DNA of 64,000 nt from a virus: positions 1 to 64,000 of the IMG/VR virus record IMGVR_UViG_3300025978_000012; one strand, 5' to 3'. This document shows, in pieces, positions 1 to 9,694 of this stretch (the first letter of the stretch is position 1; each line of letters opens with the position of its first letter). The notes under the pieces are model-generated. The model was not told the DNA's origin. It saw nothing but the letters and a program-made list of their open reading frames with translations, and searched no databases. The position numbers were made by a program, and so were the translations under genes.

Positions 1-390
1 ACAACACCTTCTGCTGAAATTTTCTGACCAACTCTAGCAGAAAATGGGACAAAATGTATACTACCGTCAGGGGCGAGAACGCCTCCTATATATGCACTTG
101 TAGTCGTGTATGCCAATGCATAGGTACTAACAACACCTGTTGCTGAAATTTTCTGACCTACAGCGGCAGCATTAGGCACAAAATGTATACTACCATCAGC
201 GGCGAGAACACCTCCCGAATATGCACCTGATGATGTGGTATATACTAATGCATACGTACTTACAACACCTTCTGCTGAAATTTTCTGACCAACTCTAGCA
301 TAAAATGGGACAAAGTGAATGTCACCATCGGGGGCGAGAACGCCGCCTATATATGCACTTGTAGTCGTATATGTCAATGAATATGTACTA
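1..390 (-). repeat. Three in-frame tandem repeats of 129-132 bp
   Basis: Units lie at 1-129, 130-261 and 262-390. All begin with the same acaacacc word and keep frame (43, 44 and 43 codons). Units 1 and 3 are closest to each other. The array probably continues past the left edge. It encodes the repeated beta-rich module of the fibre-like protein. Confidence 0.9.
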
Positions 391-1268
391 ACAACACCCT
401 CTGAGCCCGATGGTATTGTTATATCTATTTCAGCTAGTTTAACCCATTCATTTGTACCGACATAATTATATTTGTATACTCCTGTTGCCGCTACTCCAAA
501 AATAGTATTGAATGCGTCTAGTGCTGCATCCGTATTCGGCGGCTTTAGCGTAAATGTCGATTGAATCCCCGTCCCATTGCCCGTAAGAACAATGTAATTA
601 CCAGAAATTGATGCCATTGTACGACCTGTCGCCGCATTGATCGCCGCGATTATCTCCGCCTTCGTCGTCGCGTTGGGAACCGCTCCCCTACAATCAATTT
701 CCTGAAAACTGCCATCTTCTCCATCAGCAATATTCAATAAATATTTAATCGATAAATCTATAGTCGTCGCTATCGCCACCGTGCCCGTCAATATCCCTGC
801 TGTCGCCGCCGTCGGCGTCGTAGTCCCCATCTGCTTCCTAACAGACAAATAATGCTTAATGTCGCGCTTGATTGCAGTATTGGTTAGAACAACATTTGCA
901 CCGGAAAGAGAACCTATAACCGCATAATCATCTTTATCAACAGTAGAAACAATTTGCGCTTCTATTATATCCGTTCGTTCCGAGGCCGCATCAAGCGTTA
1001 CCGTTTGATCTGATGGTTGAAGACATGGAATTATATCATCTCCAATTCTTTGAAAAATATTTCCAGCCGAAACAATAATAGACATATTTCCGGCTGATGG
1101 AATAGTTCGTAAACCATTACCAATAATAAGAGCTTTTCCACTATCTATTAAAGATATTTTTGCAAATATTCCTAAATTACGAAAAAATATATCACCGATG
1201 CGTTTTATTATTTCATCGTATTCCAACTCCTGTTCATCAACTATATTTACGGTTCGAATATCTCTCAT
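1..1268 (-). CDS. Tail fibre / adhesin-like protein, 3' part outside window
   Basis: An open frame runs from ATG at 1268 to the left window edge, so only the N-terminal ~422 residues are visible. Residues 1-290 are non-repetitive and rich in Thr/Ala/Ile, like a baseplate-attachment region. The visible C-terminal part is a 43-44-residue tandem repeat built around GGVLAPDG and IHFVP. The start overlaps the stop of the preceding gene (ATGA), so it is translationally coupled at the distal end of the baseplate operon, where myoviruses usually place fibres. Host-recognition fibre is inferred from position and repeats; no named fibre family was identified. Confidence 0.6.
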   Translation of the reverse strand, partial: MRDIRTVNIVDEQELEYDEIIKRIGDIFFRNLGIFAKISLIDSGKALIIGNGLRTIPSAGNMSIIVSAGNIFQRIGDDIIPCLQPSDQTVTLDAASERTDIIEAQIVSTVDKDDYAVIGSLSGANVVLTNTAIKRDIKHYLSVRKQMGTTTPTAATAGILTGTVAIATTIDLSIKYLLNIADGEDGSFQEIDCRGAVPNATTKAEIIAAINAATGRTMASISGNYIVLTGNGTGIQSTFTLKPPNTDAALDAFNTIFGVAATGVYKYNYVGTNEWVKLAEIDITIPSGSEGVVSTYSLTYTTTSAYIGGVLAPDGDIHFVPFYARVGQKISAEGVVSTYALVYTTSSGAYSGGVLAADGSIHFVPNAAAVGQKISATGVVSTYALAYTTTSAYIGGVLAPDGSIHFVPFSARVGQKISAEGV

Positions 1269-1885
1269 GGATTTCGTATCTCCAAAATATAACTAATTCC
1301 CGCTGCTACCATTATGGCTAAAATATTATAAATAGTATATAAATCACTGCTTAATGTTCCATGCAAAATAATTTTAAATGTAAAATAATAACTATCGAAA
1401 TCTCCTGCTATATCTGGCAATACCATTTGCGCGGTATCTTCCGCATTTAAACTTGCATAAGAAAAATCAGCATACGCACTCGCCGTATATGCCAATTCTA
1501 TCACTGGTTCAACAGTTGAATATGGCCGCAAGACATAAATAATCGAAGCCCGTGATACCTTCGGCTGCAAAACTGTTGCTATGGTCCGCGCTATCCATTG
1601 AGCGTCTGATTCTCCGGTTAATCTCAAACTATTGAAAAATTGTTCAAGTTGATATATTAAGAATTCGCCGGACGTTTGATTAATATAAATTTGTTTTACT
1701 AAATCAATTGACAATCTTCGCAAATATTCAATTTGACTTGTAATTGCACCAAGTTTAATATCAGTCGGAACATTTATTGTTACAGGATTTATTCCATCTT
1801 TATCGCAAATCAAACTTTTATAGATATCGTCATTTTCGATATCAAATAAAGCATCCAAATTATTATTTATTCTATCAGTAATCAT
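1265..1885 (-). CDS. Putative baseplate protein following gpJ
   Basis: This 206-residue protein is encoded three bases after the baseplate J gene. In Mu- and P2-like phages this position is occupied by the gpI/Gp48 (DUF2313-type) wedge component that links gpJ to the fibres. The sequence is mixed alpha/beta with a hydrophobic C-terminus (about residues 180-202). No diagnostic motif is visible, so the role is assigned from synteny. Its stop overlaps the ATG of the fibre-like gene, indicating coupled translation. Confidence 0.5.
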   Translation of the reverse strand: MITDRINNNLDALFDIENDDIYKSLICDKDGINPVTINVPTDIKLGAITSQIEYLRRLSIDLVKQIYINQTSGEFLIYQLEQFFNSLRLTGESDAQWIARTIATVLQPKVSRASIIYVLRPYSTVEPVIELAYTASAYADFSYASLNAEDTAQMVLPDIAGDFDSYYFTFKIILHGTLSSDLYTIYNILAIMVAAGISYILEIRNP

Positions 1886-1888
1886 TTT

Positions 1889-3307
1889 TTATACATTTGT
1901 CGCGATAACCATTGTGACTGTTACCGTTCCACCCGTCCCGGCCCCGGTTTTTGCAAATTCATTTTTGTCAATTGATATATTCGCAACAGGACTCGTAATT
2001 ACTGCGTCATAAACGGCCGCATTAGAATTTTTTGATACTCTAATTATTTCACTGAGAAGAACATCTTCGCCTAATTTTCTTGTATTTATATATTGTTCAA
2101 TTGCCGTTTGAACATCCACTTGAATTGTTATTAGATCAACATTTATTGTCGGCAATCGATATATCGTTATTCCAACGTTTACATCAACAATGGTAGGAAC
2201 AGAAATTGCGTATTCAATTCCCTCGCAATTTTTACCGGGATAATTCGTCAAATCATTTGGATCGCCATATAAAACTTTTTCAATTTCTGCAAGTAGTGGC
2301 GCAGAAATAGTTCCAGTCCCGGTATCGACAATAATTGTATTTGCACCTTTAAATGGATATGCCGAACGAATGCCAACCGACCGAACACCGGATACGGCTT
2401 TTATTGCCGCAATTATTCCAGCACCAGTGCCCGCATTCAGCGCGTTTACCGTTTCAGAAAAACGTTGTTTTCTTTGAGTATCTGTTTCTTCATCTGATCC
2501 GCCTGAAAAAGCCGCGTCATTTATACATTGTTCAACGCCATCAACAGAAGAATTTATAAATCCCTTTCCATTTAATGTATCAATAGCATTAATTGAAATA
2601 TTCCCAATTATTCCAGTTTGGCTAATTTGCGCTAGACATTGCACCCCTGATGTCCCTGCTGAAATAGTGGCATTTGTTGTAGTTAAAATTTGGATGGTAT
2701 CAACAGACACCGAAAACCCGGCAATAATATCGATTGCAAGATCGGTTGAAAGCATCACATCAAATCCAGCTTCATATAAATAATTTAATGAACCAGAATA
2801 TGCCTCTTGACTTGTATATTGATAAATGCTTGTTGATGGAACACTTTTTATTAATGTTGCTTCCCAATTTGGAAAAGCATTAATTGCGGCGGAGAGTAGT
2901 GCTGTTGTTGGATATGTCCCGTATGTCAACGTGAAGGCGTCTCCTGGTGCCCCCACAACTGCTGCTGATATTTGAGTAGCGGTTGAAGTAATTAAAGCTG
3001 ATGTTCCAGAACCAATATATTTAATCCAAAATGTTGGTTTTCGATATGGTCGAATATATCCACTTGCCGATACTGCTGTTAATTTTGGAAAACCAAAACC
3101 TTGATATAATGCAATTGGAATTGCATTATATAATCCCTCTTTGAAATCCATTGATATACTGCCAATTAAATCACTATTAGATTCAAGGAGACTTCTTACT
3201 TTTGACCCTTGATTGAAATCAGTTAAGCCAACAGAATCAGCAAGAATTTTATTTCGAAATAATTCATAAAGCTGTTGAGAAGTATATACTTTTAGGATAT
3301 CAGCCAT
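1889..3307 (-). CDS. Baseplate J-like protein
   Basis: A 472-residue wedge protein of the contractile-tail baseplate, a relative of P2 gpJ and Mu gp47. Seen in the sequence: an N-terminal segment with GSKVRSLLES, typical of the family start. There is also a central FSGGSDEETDTQRKQRF block (about residues 270-285) and a C-terminal region with VDVNVGITIY and an EYINTRKLGEDVLLSEI helix. Length and block order match the family. The start overlaps the preceding stop (TAATG), showing operon coupling. Wedge subunits join the central hub to the sheath and fibres. Confidence 0.93.
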   Translation of the reverse strand: MADILKVYTSQQLYELFRNKILADSVGLTDFNQGSKVRSLLESNSDLIGSISMDFKEGLYNAIPIALYQGFGFPKLTAVSASGYIRPYRKPTFWIKYIGSGTSALITSTATQISAAVVGAPGDAFTLTYGTYPTTALLSAAINAFPNWEATLIKSVPSTSIYQYTSQEAYSGSLNYLYEAGFDVMLSTDLAIDIIAGFSVSVDTIQILTTTNATISAGTSGVQCLAQISQTGIIGNISINAIDTLNGKGFINSSVDGVEQCINDAAFSGGSDEETDTQRKQRFSETVNALNAGTGAGIIAAIKAVSGVRSVGIRSAYPFKGANTIIVDTGTGTISAPLLAEIEKVLYGDPNDLTNYPGKNCEGIEYAISVPTIVDVNVGITIYRLPTINVDLITIQVDVQTAIEQYINTRKLGEDVLLSEIIRVSKNSNAAVYDAVITSPVANISIDKNEFAKTGAGTGGTVTVTMVIATNV

Positions 3308-5085
3308 TATATGACAACCTCTCTATTTTCTTCTCCAATAAAATAAATTGTTGATTGAGTTGTAATGGTTTCTCCATCAATTTTTATTTTTTTCAAATCC
3401 ATTTTTGCACTTTCTACTCTTGGGTCTTCTTGCATCTGAGAAATCAGGTCTGTTAAATATCTGTCTATTTTTACCAAAAATGGGGCATTGCTTTCATCGA
3501 TTGCAACGGTTCCCCAATTTGGGTTAAATACATTAAGACTTCCTTTCCTATTTGTCATTCTTTTTAAAACGCTATTATATGCATTTTCTATCCCATCGGT
3601 TACGCGTAAATCTCCTTTAGGAGATATGAGTAATCTATCGTTTATGTCTGTTGCAATATCGCTTCCGTATAAAAATTTCTGTATATCATTTTGATTCGAT
3701 TCATAAACAAGATTTTCATCACTACGACTTACTGCGCTTATATCGATGGGAATTTTTATTTTTTGACCGATAAGCGTTCCGTCGATAAAATCATTTTCTG
3801 ATATTTGATTTATCTTTAGAATGCTTACAAATTTATTTGCATCCTTTAGTTCATGAAGCGCGACAGTCCGTGCGGTGTCACCGTCGGTTACTTCATAAAA
3901 ATAGAAAGTAGTATTGTTTTCTACAATATTTTCATCGGCGGAATCAAATTGTTCAGTAGTTAGCGTATAATCATCGGCATTCGCATAGTAACGAATTTCA
4001 TCTTGTTTTACTATTGAATTTATAACGCCTTGCAGTGAATCAGCATATATTTTTAATTTTTGGATTAAATTATAAAATGAAAAAAGTTCAAGACTTACAA
4101 CTTCATCAATTGTCAATGTTCCAGCAAAATATAATATTTGATTCGCGTCCGATAAAAATGTTGAAATGAAATCAATCAATAAATTAGCGGTATTCGTTGC
4201 CAATGCAGCAGTATAAATCGGAATTTCAGTCAATACAGTAGATTGTCCGGCCTGTATTTTTTCGTTTTCAGTATTTATATTATTTATCGTATTTTGTATG
4301 TCAACTGTAGCTGAAACAAAATCTGTATTATATGAAATGGCAATTTGTATCGCCGCAAATTTATCGTTAAAATTAAGATTTTGAATTTGTGAATTTATAG
4401 TATTAACGCTATCGTTTGAGCTTTGTTTTATCTGAATTACTGGAATTATTTTTTGCATTGTGTCTGGTTCATAACATTCAAGTTCAATTGAATATTCAAC
4501 AGCTATATATTTCGAATCAGTTTGATTTCCTGAAAAATTAGATATTTTGCAAAAAAAATGATCGTCCATATCATAATCATGAAAAATCAATTTTATTTCG
4601 TCATACAATCCACCTAATTTTCGAACCATATTTCGGGCAATTTTTCTATATAATACTATTATTTCAGGACTTTCAGACATCGGAATAATGGGAATATTCA
4701 TTTTCGAATTTCGTGACATTGTATAATCACGATACCTTATCAGCATCCATCTAAGCTTGAAGAATTCCGTCATTCCGTCAATAGTCCCCTCTAATCCAAC
4801 ATTATTTGGGGCGACTGGATTATACGGACTTCCGATATATGGAAAATATAAATCTCCGGTTAATGTTATTTTTTTTGTTGAATTCCCACCATCAGTAAGA
4901 TAATTTCCTCCGAGCGTAGGCATGACAGTGGAACGAGTTCCTTCGGAAATATTCTTTGTTTTCGGCGGTATCATGAAAAAAATTTCGGTAATTGTATTTC
5001 GATTTTTGTCTACGAATTCAAATGAATACAAACCGTATAGCGTGAAAACACCATATATGTGTTGACTCAAGATAGGAAGATTCAC
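3307..5085 (-). CDS. Baseplate protein: N-terminal phage domain + LysM + gp25/W-like domain
   Basis: A 592-residue fusion. Residues 1-210 form a conserved-looking beta-rich domain that starts with a hydrophobic segment. Residues 215-380 are helical. Residues 395-447 form a LysM-type module (FYFYEVTDGDTARTVALHEL to GTLIGQKIKIPI). Residues 465-592 resemble the gp25/gpW baseplate wedge family (TDGIENAYNSVLKRM, then an RKGSL step). LysM-bearing baseplate proteins (gp53-like) and gp25 are usually separate genes, so this appears to be a natural fusion placing two wedge parts in fixed ratio. A promoter-like site lies just upstream. Domain limits are approximate. Confidence 0.75.
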   Translation of the reverse strand: MNLPILSQHIYGVFTLYGLYSFEFVDKNRNTITEIFFMIPPKTKNISEGTRSTVMPTLGGNYLTDGGNSTKKITLTGDLYFPYIGSPYNPVAPNNVGLEGTIDGMTEFFKLRWMLIRYRDYTMSRNSKMNIPIIPMSESPEIIVLYRKIARNMVRKLGGLYDEIKLIFHDYDMDDHFFCKISNFSGNQTDSKYIAVEYSIELECYEPDTMQKIIPVIQIKQSSNDSVNTINSQIQNLNFNDKFAAIQIAISYNTDFVSATVDIQNTINNINTENEKIQAGQSTVLTEIPIYTAALATNTANLLIDFISTFLSDANQILYFAGTLTIDEVVSLELFSFYNLIQKLKIYADSLQGVINSIVKQDEIRYYANADDYTLTTEQFDSADENIVENNTTFYFYEVTDGDTARTVALHELKDANKFVSILKINQISENDFIDGTLIGQKIKIPIDISAVSRSDENLVYESNQNDIQKFLYGSDIATDINDRLLISPKGDLRVTDGIENAYNSVLKRMTNRKGSLNVFNPNWGTVAIDESNAPFLVKIDRYLTDLISQMQEDPRVESAKMDLKKIKIDGETITTQSTIYFIGEENREVVI

Positions 5086-5130
5086 GATTTATCCTCGCTT
5101 TATCTGCCTATTTAATGGCGTTTAGTAAAA

Positions 5131-5157
5131 ATTATATGATATTAAAAAATTTGTCAA
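5131..5157 (-). promoter_or_regulatory. Putative promoter for distal baseplate operon
   Basis: Minus-strand TTGACA (5157-5152) and TATAAT (5136-5131) are separated by 15 bases, shorter than the 17 seen elsewhere in this genome. The site lies in the 79-base gap before the baseplate fusion gene. Confidence 0.45.
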
Positions 5158-5164
5158 CGTATAT

Positions 5165-5539
5165 TTATTGCGCTTTTACTTTAGTTTGACCGGCACTGGT
5201 TATTTCAACATTAACGGGAAATGAACATGCTAAAGAAGTTGAACTGTCGGTCCCATTTATTACAATACCATTTTTTTTATCATTAACACGCAAAACTTCA
5301 CCATTCTCGCATTTCACTTTTATTGCGGTTGGCATTATTGAATCAGAAACGGGCGAACCCTGAATACATGTTCCATTAGAGCATCCAATTATTTGTATAT
5401 TTAATTGTTGTTTATATATACCATTGCCGCCAGCTTTGCATTTTGTACTTGGAGAACTGGTTATTGTAGCTGTTCCGGGTGCTGAACATCCGGTAATTGT
5501 TAAAGTGCATCCTTGAACTGCAATCTCTTTTGCGGGCAT
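5165..5539 (-). CDS. Small cysteine-rich protein, candidate spike-tip (PAAR-like)
   Basis: A 124-residue protein with seven cysteines, many Gly/Ser/Thr residues and alternating beta-type sequence. It starts at the stop of the spike gene (TAATG-type junction), where contractile tails often encode the metal-binding PAAR tip that caps the gpV trimer. No canonical PAAR triplets were recognised, so the tip role comes from synteny and from the Cys-rich beta character. An alternative is a small baseplate accessory protein. Confidence 0.45.
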   Translation of the reverse strand: MPAKEIAVQGCTLTITGCSAPGTATITSSPSTKCKAGGNGIYKQQLNIQIIGCSNGTCIQGSPVSDSIMPTAIKVKCENGEVLRVNDKKNGIVINGTDSSTSLACSFPVNVEITSAGQTKVKAQ

Positions 5540-6309
5540 TATACGTCTACCGTCAAGTTTCCGCTATTAACATTTAATTGACCCGTTGTTGTTATTTTGA
5601 CATCGGCCTGACTTGTTATTTCTGTATTATCCGTTGAATTGATAATTACTTTTGCGCTTCCATCAAATTTTATTTCATCTGTTGCAGTAATAGTAAATTT
5701 TGCCTGACTTTTGAGCTCAAAATCGGATATTGTTTCAATTGTCCCTTTTTGTTGTGCAGTTATTTTTAAATCAGTATCAATATCAATTTCGAAATCAGCA
5801 ATTGTATATAAATAAAATGTACCCGGTGTTTTTGTCGATGGACTTTTTCCAGTACTAAAAACTAAATATGATCCTGATTGATGCCCTAAAATAATATCTT
5901 CAGGATGAAATTCAAGATTTTGAAGAGGTGTCATATATTTTGACTCATGTGATGTATTTCCTACACCTTGATACGGAAAACGCTGCACAACAAACGGATT
6001 ATTCATATTACCATTTTCAAATGCGACTGCTACCATTTGATTTGCTATCGGACCTTCATACAATCCATGCAAATTACCACTTACCGGATCAATGAACGCT
6101 CCGGGATATGCGACATTTGTTACTTCGCCTCCTCTCGAAAATTTAATATTTACTAAAGTTTGTTGATGCAACGGTTCGGGTAATGTTGATTTTATTTCTC
6201 CCATTACAATTTGAAAACATTCATGATTAAGATCACGAAAAATATTTTCATATTGATTTCTAACATGAGTATCTTTTCCAAGATTTCGGGTTATTCTTCC
6301 TTGTCTCAT
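5539..6309 (-). CDS. Baseplate spike protein (gpV/gp45-like)
   Basis: A 256-residue protein. Residues about 45-115 look like the OB-fold of P2 gpV/Mu gp45 spikes (LVNIKFSRGGEVTNVAYPG, then an NQMVAVAFENG strand pair). The C-terminal ~90 residues are repeated short beta strands (FEIDIDTDLKITAQ, FELKSQAKFTITA, VKITTTGQLNV) typical of a trimeric beta-helix needle. It lies between the hub and the putative tip, the conserved order for membrane-piercing spikes. There is no lysozyme insert. Confidence 0.78.
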   Translation of the reverse strand: MRQGRITRNLGKDTHVRNQYENIFRDLNHECFQIVMGEIKSTLPEPLHQQTLVNIKFSRGGEVTNVAYPGAFIDPVSGNLHGLYEGPIANQMVAVAFENGNMNNPFVVQRFPYQGVGNTSHESKYMTPLQNLEFHPEDIILGHQSGSYLVFSTGKSPSTKTPGTFYLYTIADFEIDIDTDLKITAQQKGTIETISDFELKSQAKFTITATDEIKFDGSAKVIINSTDNTEITSQADVKITTTGQLNVNSGNLTVDV

Positions 6310-6313
6310 TTTA

Positions 6314-8083
6314 TCATACCATTTTTAAAGCTTCACGGACAGCCCGAAGTACGGCAAATTCACCATCCATTTTTCCAGATATCGGTGGTAAAATTTCAAA
6401 ATCAAAAAGCAATAATGCAGTCTGCGCTACACTTGTTGGCATTGGAACACCGCGAATTAAATTTAATGTTGTAGTAAAATTTATTGATTCTTCATTTAAA
6501 GCATAATTATGAGATAATGAATTTATATAATATATTCCGATATCTCGCAAGTTTTCGGGTTTTTTACCTGATAATGATGGAAGGTATAAACAATACATTC
6601 CTGGCCGTGCGTATGGTATACCCTTACATGTTACCATGCCCTCCCGAAAACGAGATTGATTCCTAAACCATGTTGCCAATAAATTACTAAGAGATGATTT
6701 TGACATCAGTTGAAGCGGTATTCCAATTTTATTTTTAGCGATACGCCCCATACTCCCGGAAGTGGAACCCATAAGTAAAGAATTTGCCGGATCAATTGAT
6801 TGAAACATTTCGACTATTCCGAACGTACCGATTCCACCACTTGCAAATGGATTAAGCGGACCTATAGACGGGATACCTTTGTCGGTAACGTCCATCATCG
6901 ATCCGCCAGCGGCCTTTGATTCATATCGAGTATGAAAAACAGTACATTGATTAATGCTATCTTGTCCGAGACTTTTTTCCAATATCATGTCATCGGTAAT
7001 GATTATAAAATCACCCCCCAGCAACATTGCAATTGACGTTAAATCGTATGGCAATGTTTCCATTATACATGCCGGATTTACAATTCCTAAAAGTGGGTTG
7101 CTATAAGGGGCGGATCGAGCAACGACATAATTAAATCCGGGGAACAGAAATCCCGGTACACCAAATGGTTCTGTAACCATCGTTCGTCCGCCAGATTCTG
7201 TGTAAAATTCCATCCACGGATTCGGAATTAAATTTTTCAGGAACGACCAAAGAGATTGAAGTCCTCCGCCTTTAGAATGCATCATAAACATTTGTACATC
7301 CGCAAACATATTCATGGCAAAAGAAAAATTTGCTATTGCTCCAACAGGACTTGGTGTCGCTAACAATCTAAATGTTAGAGGAAAACCGTCACTACAAGTA
7401 ATTGAATTACTTAATGATGTTAATGTAAATGCATTTATTATTGATAAAATTGCTGTCGAAAGCGGAACGCCTTGTGTTACAGCGACAGAGGCCATTGCGG
7501 ATTTTAACGCATCTGCAATATTTGTCTGCATACTATCAGCGGTTATAGTATCTAATGATAGTGTATTTCTGTTATATAAATTACCTAATTCATCAACGAT
7601 AATGGAATAACTTACTTCCTTGCTGTCATTAGATATGCTAGAATTTCTGATACACGAACGGACCGTTCCCATTGTAACGTGATACCCATTAATCCATAAT
7701 TGGCATAAAGTAAATGGTTTAAATAAATCTTCAAGATCAACGCCTAAATCTCCCCAAATTTTCGAATAAATATTACCAGAAAATTTATTTATCATATTGA
7801 CAATAGATTGAATTACCATCGCATCGGGAGTAATTTCAAATGTCAATATCCCGGCCGGATTGTCTCGATCTTTTGTCCATATGAAATTTGAAATTATTTT
7901 ATTGACATCCGTTCCTAAAATTTCTATAGGAACAAATGGCAATCCAAAAGGACTGAATAACAATTGTATTCGTGGAACAAATGTATCGGTAGGATTGGCA
8001 TATTCAAGACCGGCCTCAACGCCAGCAGTAAATATAATCTTTTTTTGATACGTTAATGTATTCTGAGAAAATAATGATTCCAT
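6314..8083 (-). CDS. Baseplate hub protein (gp27/gpD-like)
   Basis: This 589-residue protein lies between tape measure and spike, the hub slot of contractile tails (T4 gp27, P2 gpD). It is beta-rich, with many hydrophobic stretches and no enzyme motif. Its start is one base from the tape-measure stop, and its stop is four bases before the spike start, so all three are co-translated. It is longer than P2 gpD, so extra domains are likely. The family call relies mainly on order and size. Confidence 0.6.
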   Translation of the reverse strand: MESLFSQNTLTYQKKIIFTAGVEAGLEYANPTDTFVPRIQLLFSPFGLPFVPIEILGTDVNKIISNFIWTKDRDNPAGILTFEITPDAMVIQSIVNMINKFSGNIYSKIWGDLGVDLEDLFKPFTLCQLWINGYHVTMGTVRSCIRNSSISNDSKEVSYSIIVDELGNLYNRNTLSLDTITADSMQTNIADALKSAMASVAVTQGVPLSTAILSIINAFTLTSLSNSITCSDGFPLTFRLLATPSPVGAIANFSFAMNMFADVQMFMMHSKGGGLQSLWSFLKNLIPNPWMEFYTESGGRTMVTEPFGVPGFLFPGFNYVVARSAPYSNPLLGIVNPACIMETLPYDLTSIAMLLGGDFIIITDDMILEKSLGQDSINQCTVFHTRYESKAAGGSMMDVTDKGIPSIGPLNPFASGGIGTFGIVEMFQSIDPANSLLMGSTSGSMGRIAKNKIGIPLQLMSKSSLSNLLATWFRNQSRFREGMVTCKGIPYARPGMYCLYLPSLSGKKPENLRDIGIYYINSLSHNYALNEESINFTTTLNLIRGVPMPTSVAQTALLLFDFEILPPISGKMDGEFAVLRAVREALKMV

Positions 8084-9694
8084 TTAATTTTCGGTTATAA
8101 GTTTCCAAAAATTCATTTTTCCGCCAGATGATGATTTTTTAATTGCATTTGTTAAATAATCAAGTGCGGCTCCTGCGTTTTCAGCAGCTTTGCCCATAAG
8201 TACTACTCCCTTAACCGCAAGTGGAGCAGCCCCATCCGCCATTTTTAATAATACTTTTTCCATTTTCATTGTTGTTTCTGCGAATTTATCACCATATTTA
8301 AACATAAGATTTTCTCTGGCGATTTGTCGTTGTGCGCCCGTTCCCGCCTCTGATCCTACAACCTCCGCTGTTTTTATTCCTCTAATTGCCGCTCCCTTTG
8401 TTGTTAAATCTCCTTTTTTTTCTTGTGCGGTTTGCCACAATGTACTTAATTGCGATTGTTTCAATGATCCTCCCATATAATCATTTATTGTGCTATATTG
8501 TTGAAATCCTTTTGCCCCAGCTCCGTATTGAGTTTGAATTTTTTTTATCATTGCCATTTGTAATTCTTCGGGAGCAGTTTCGGCAGTAGTTTTTTTGAAT
8601 AGTGTATGCGCGGCATTGGTTCCTATTGATTTTTGTATATCTTCATATCCCGCCCCTGTTTTTAATTGCATTAATTTTTTTTCTTGATCTTCGTCTATGT
8701 ATCCCGTTTTTTTAAGTTCAGCAATATATTTTTCTTTTCCTGATCCGGTTAATTTTTGAGTTAAAATATCTTTCGACGCTTGCGCGGCATACATTCCCTC
8801 TAAACTTTCTCCCATTTTTCCGCGTTCAAGTGGCTCTTTAACAGATTTAAATTTATTTATTATTTCAAATGCTGCTCCAACACTTTTTCCCGGCGTTCGC
8901 ATTGCAATTGCAGAAATTTCTTTCCCAATATTTTTCGCCATATCAGATGCATTGACTCCATCCCTAATCGCCTCTTCTAATATATTTGATAATCCGGTCA
9001 TGAACATTGGCATTTCGGATTGTATTCCAGCACCCATCCCCTGATTTATTGTTTGTGCATAATTTCCACCAGCACGTTTAAATACACCTGCTTGCCCCAT
9101 CGTTTCCTCTAAAGAAGTTCCATAAATAGTTGATAAATCCATTGCAGCTTTATTCGGAGTTCTTCCTTTTTGGAATTCTCCGGTAGATGTGGCATATGAT
9201 TTCATCCCGCGCCCAACTTCAGTTGCTCCAAAAATTTTACCTGCCGATCTTTGGAATCCAGTAAGACCAACATTTCCTAATTGTTCGCTTGTTTTTTCAA
9301 TATAAGCATTTCCAATTTGATTTATTTTTTGCGTAGCAAATCCTAATGCGGCAATTAATCCGCCTATTCCAAGACCTACCCCTGCACCAATTTTACTTAT
9401 TCCACTTCCTCCGCCAACATCTTCGCCTCCCCCCGAACCCGGCAAGTGGGGACCGGTCCGCCCCCCTCCCATACCTCCCTTAATGGATTCTTCTAAATTT
9501 TTATTAGAATTCACAAGACTTTGAATAGAGGAATTCAATACTTTAATTGAATTCATCATTTCATTTGAGAAAATATCAGAAAATGATCCTGATGATTTTA
9601 TTGATTTTTGAGATTGTAACACCTTTTGACGTGTCGCGGTGGAAGCTTTTCCTATTCCAGCATATTCGAATTTTATTTTATAATCATTCGCCAT
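8084..9694 (-). CDS. Tail tape measure protein
   Basis: A 536-residue protein, mostly helical. It has a Gly/Ser-rich linker at about residues 73-100 and a glycine-rich hydrophobic segment GLGIGGLIAALGFATQKI at about 105-122, as in tape measures that enter the membrane. It follows the frameshifted tail-assembly chaperone pair and precedes the hub, the invariant tail order. Using the usual ~0.15 nm per residue rule, the tail would be about 80 nm, short for a phage with this many genes. Its start overlaps the chaperone reading frame by 11 bases. Confidence 0.85.
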   Translation of the reverse strand: MANDYKIKFEYAGIGKASTATRQKVLQSQKSIKSSGSFSDIFSNEMMNSIKVLNSSIQSLVNSNKNLEESIKGGMGGGRTGPHLPGSGGGEDVGGGSGISKIGAGVGLGIGGLIAALGFATQKINQIGNAYIEKTSEQLGNVGLTGFQRSAGKIFGATEVGRGMKSYATSTGEFQKGRTPNKAAMDLSTIYGTSLEETMGQAGVFKRAGGNYAQTINQGMGAGIQSEMPMFMTGLSNILEEAIRDGVNASDMAKNIGKEISAIAMRTPGKSVGAAFEIINKFKSVKEPLERGKMGESLEGMYAAQASKDILTQKLTGSGKEKYIAELKKTGYIDEDQEKKLMQLKTGAGYEDIQKSIGTNAAHTLFKKTTAETAPEELQMAMIKKIQTQYGAGAKGFQQYSTINDYMGGSLKQSQLSTLWQTAQEKKGDLTTKGAAIRGIKTAEVVGSEAGTGAQRQIARENLMFKYGDKFAETTMKMEKVLLKMADGAAPLAVKGVVLMGKAAENAGAALDYLTNAIKKSSSGGKMNFWKLITEN

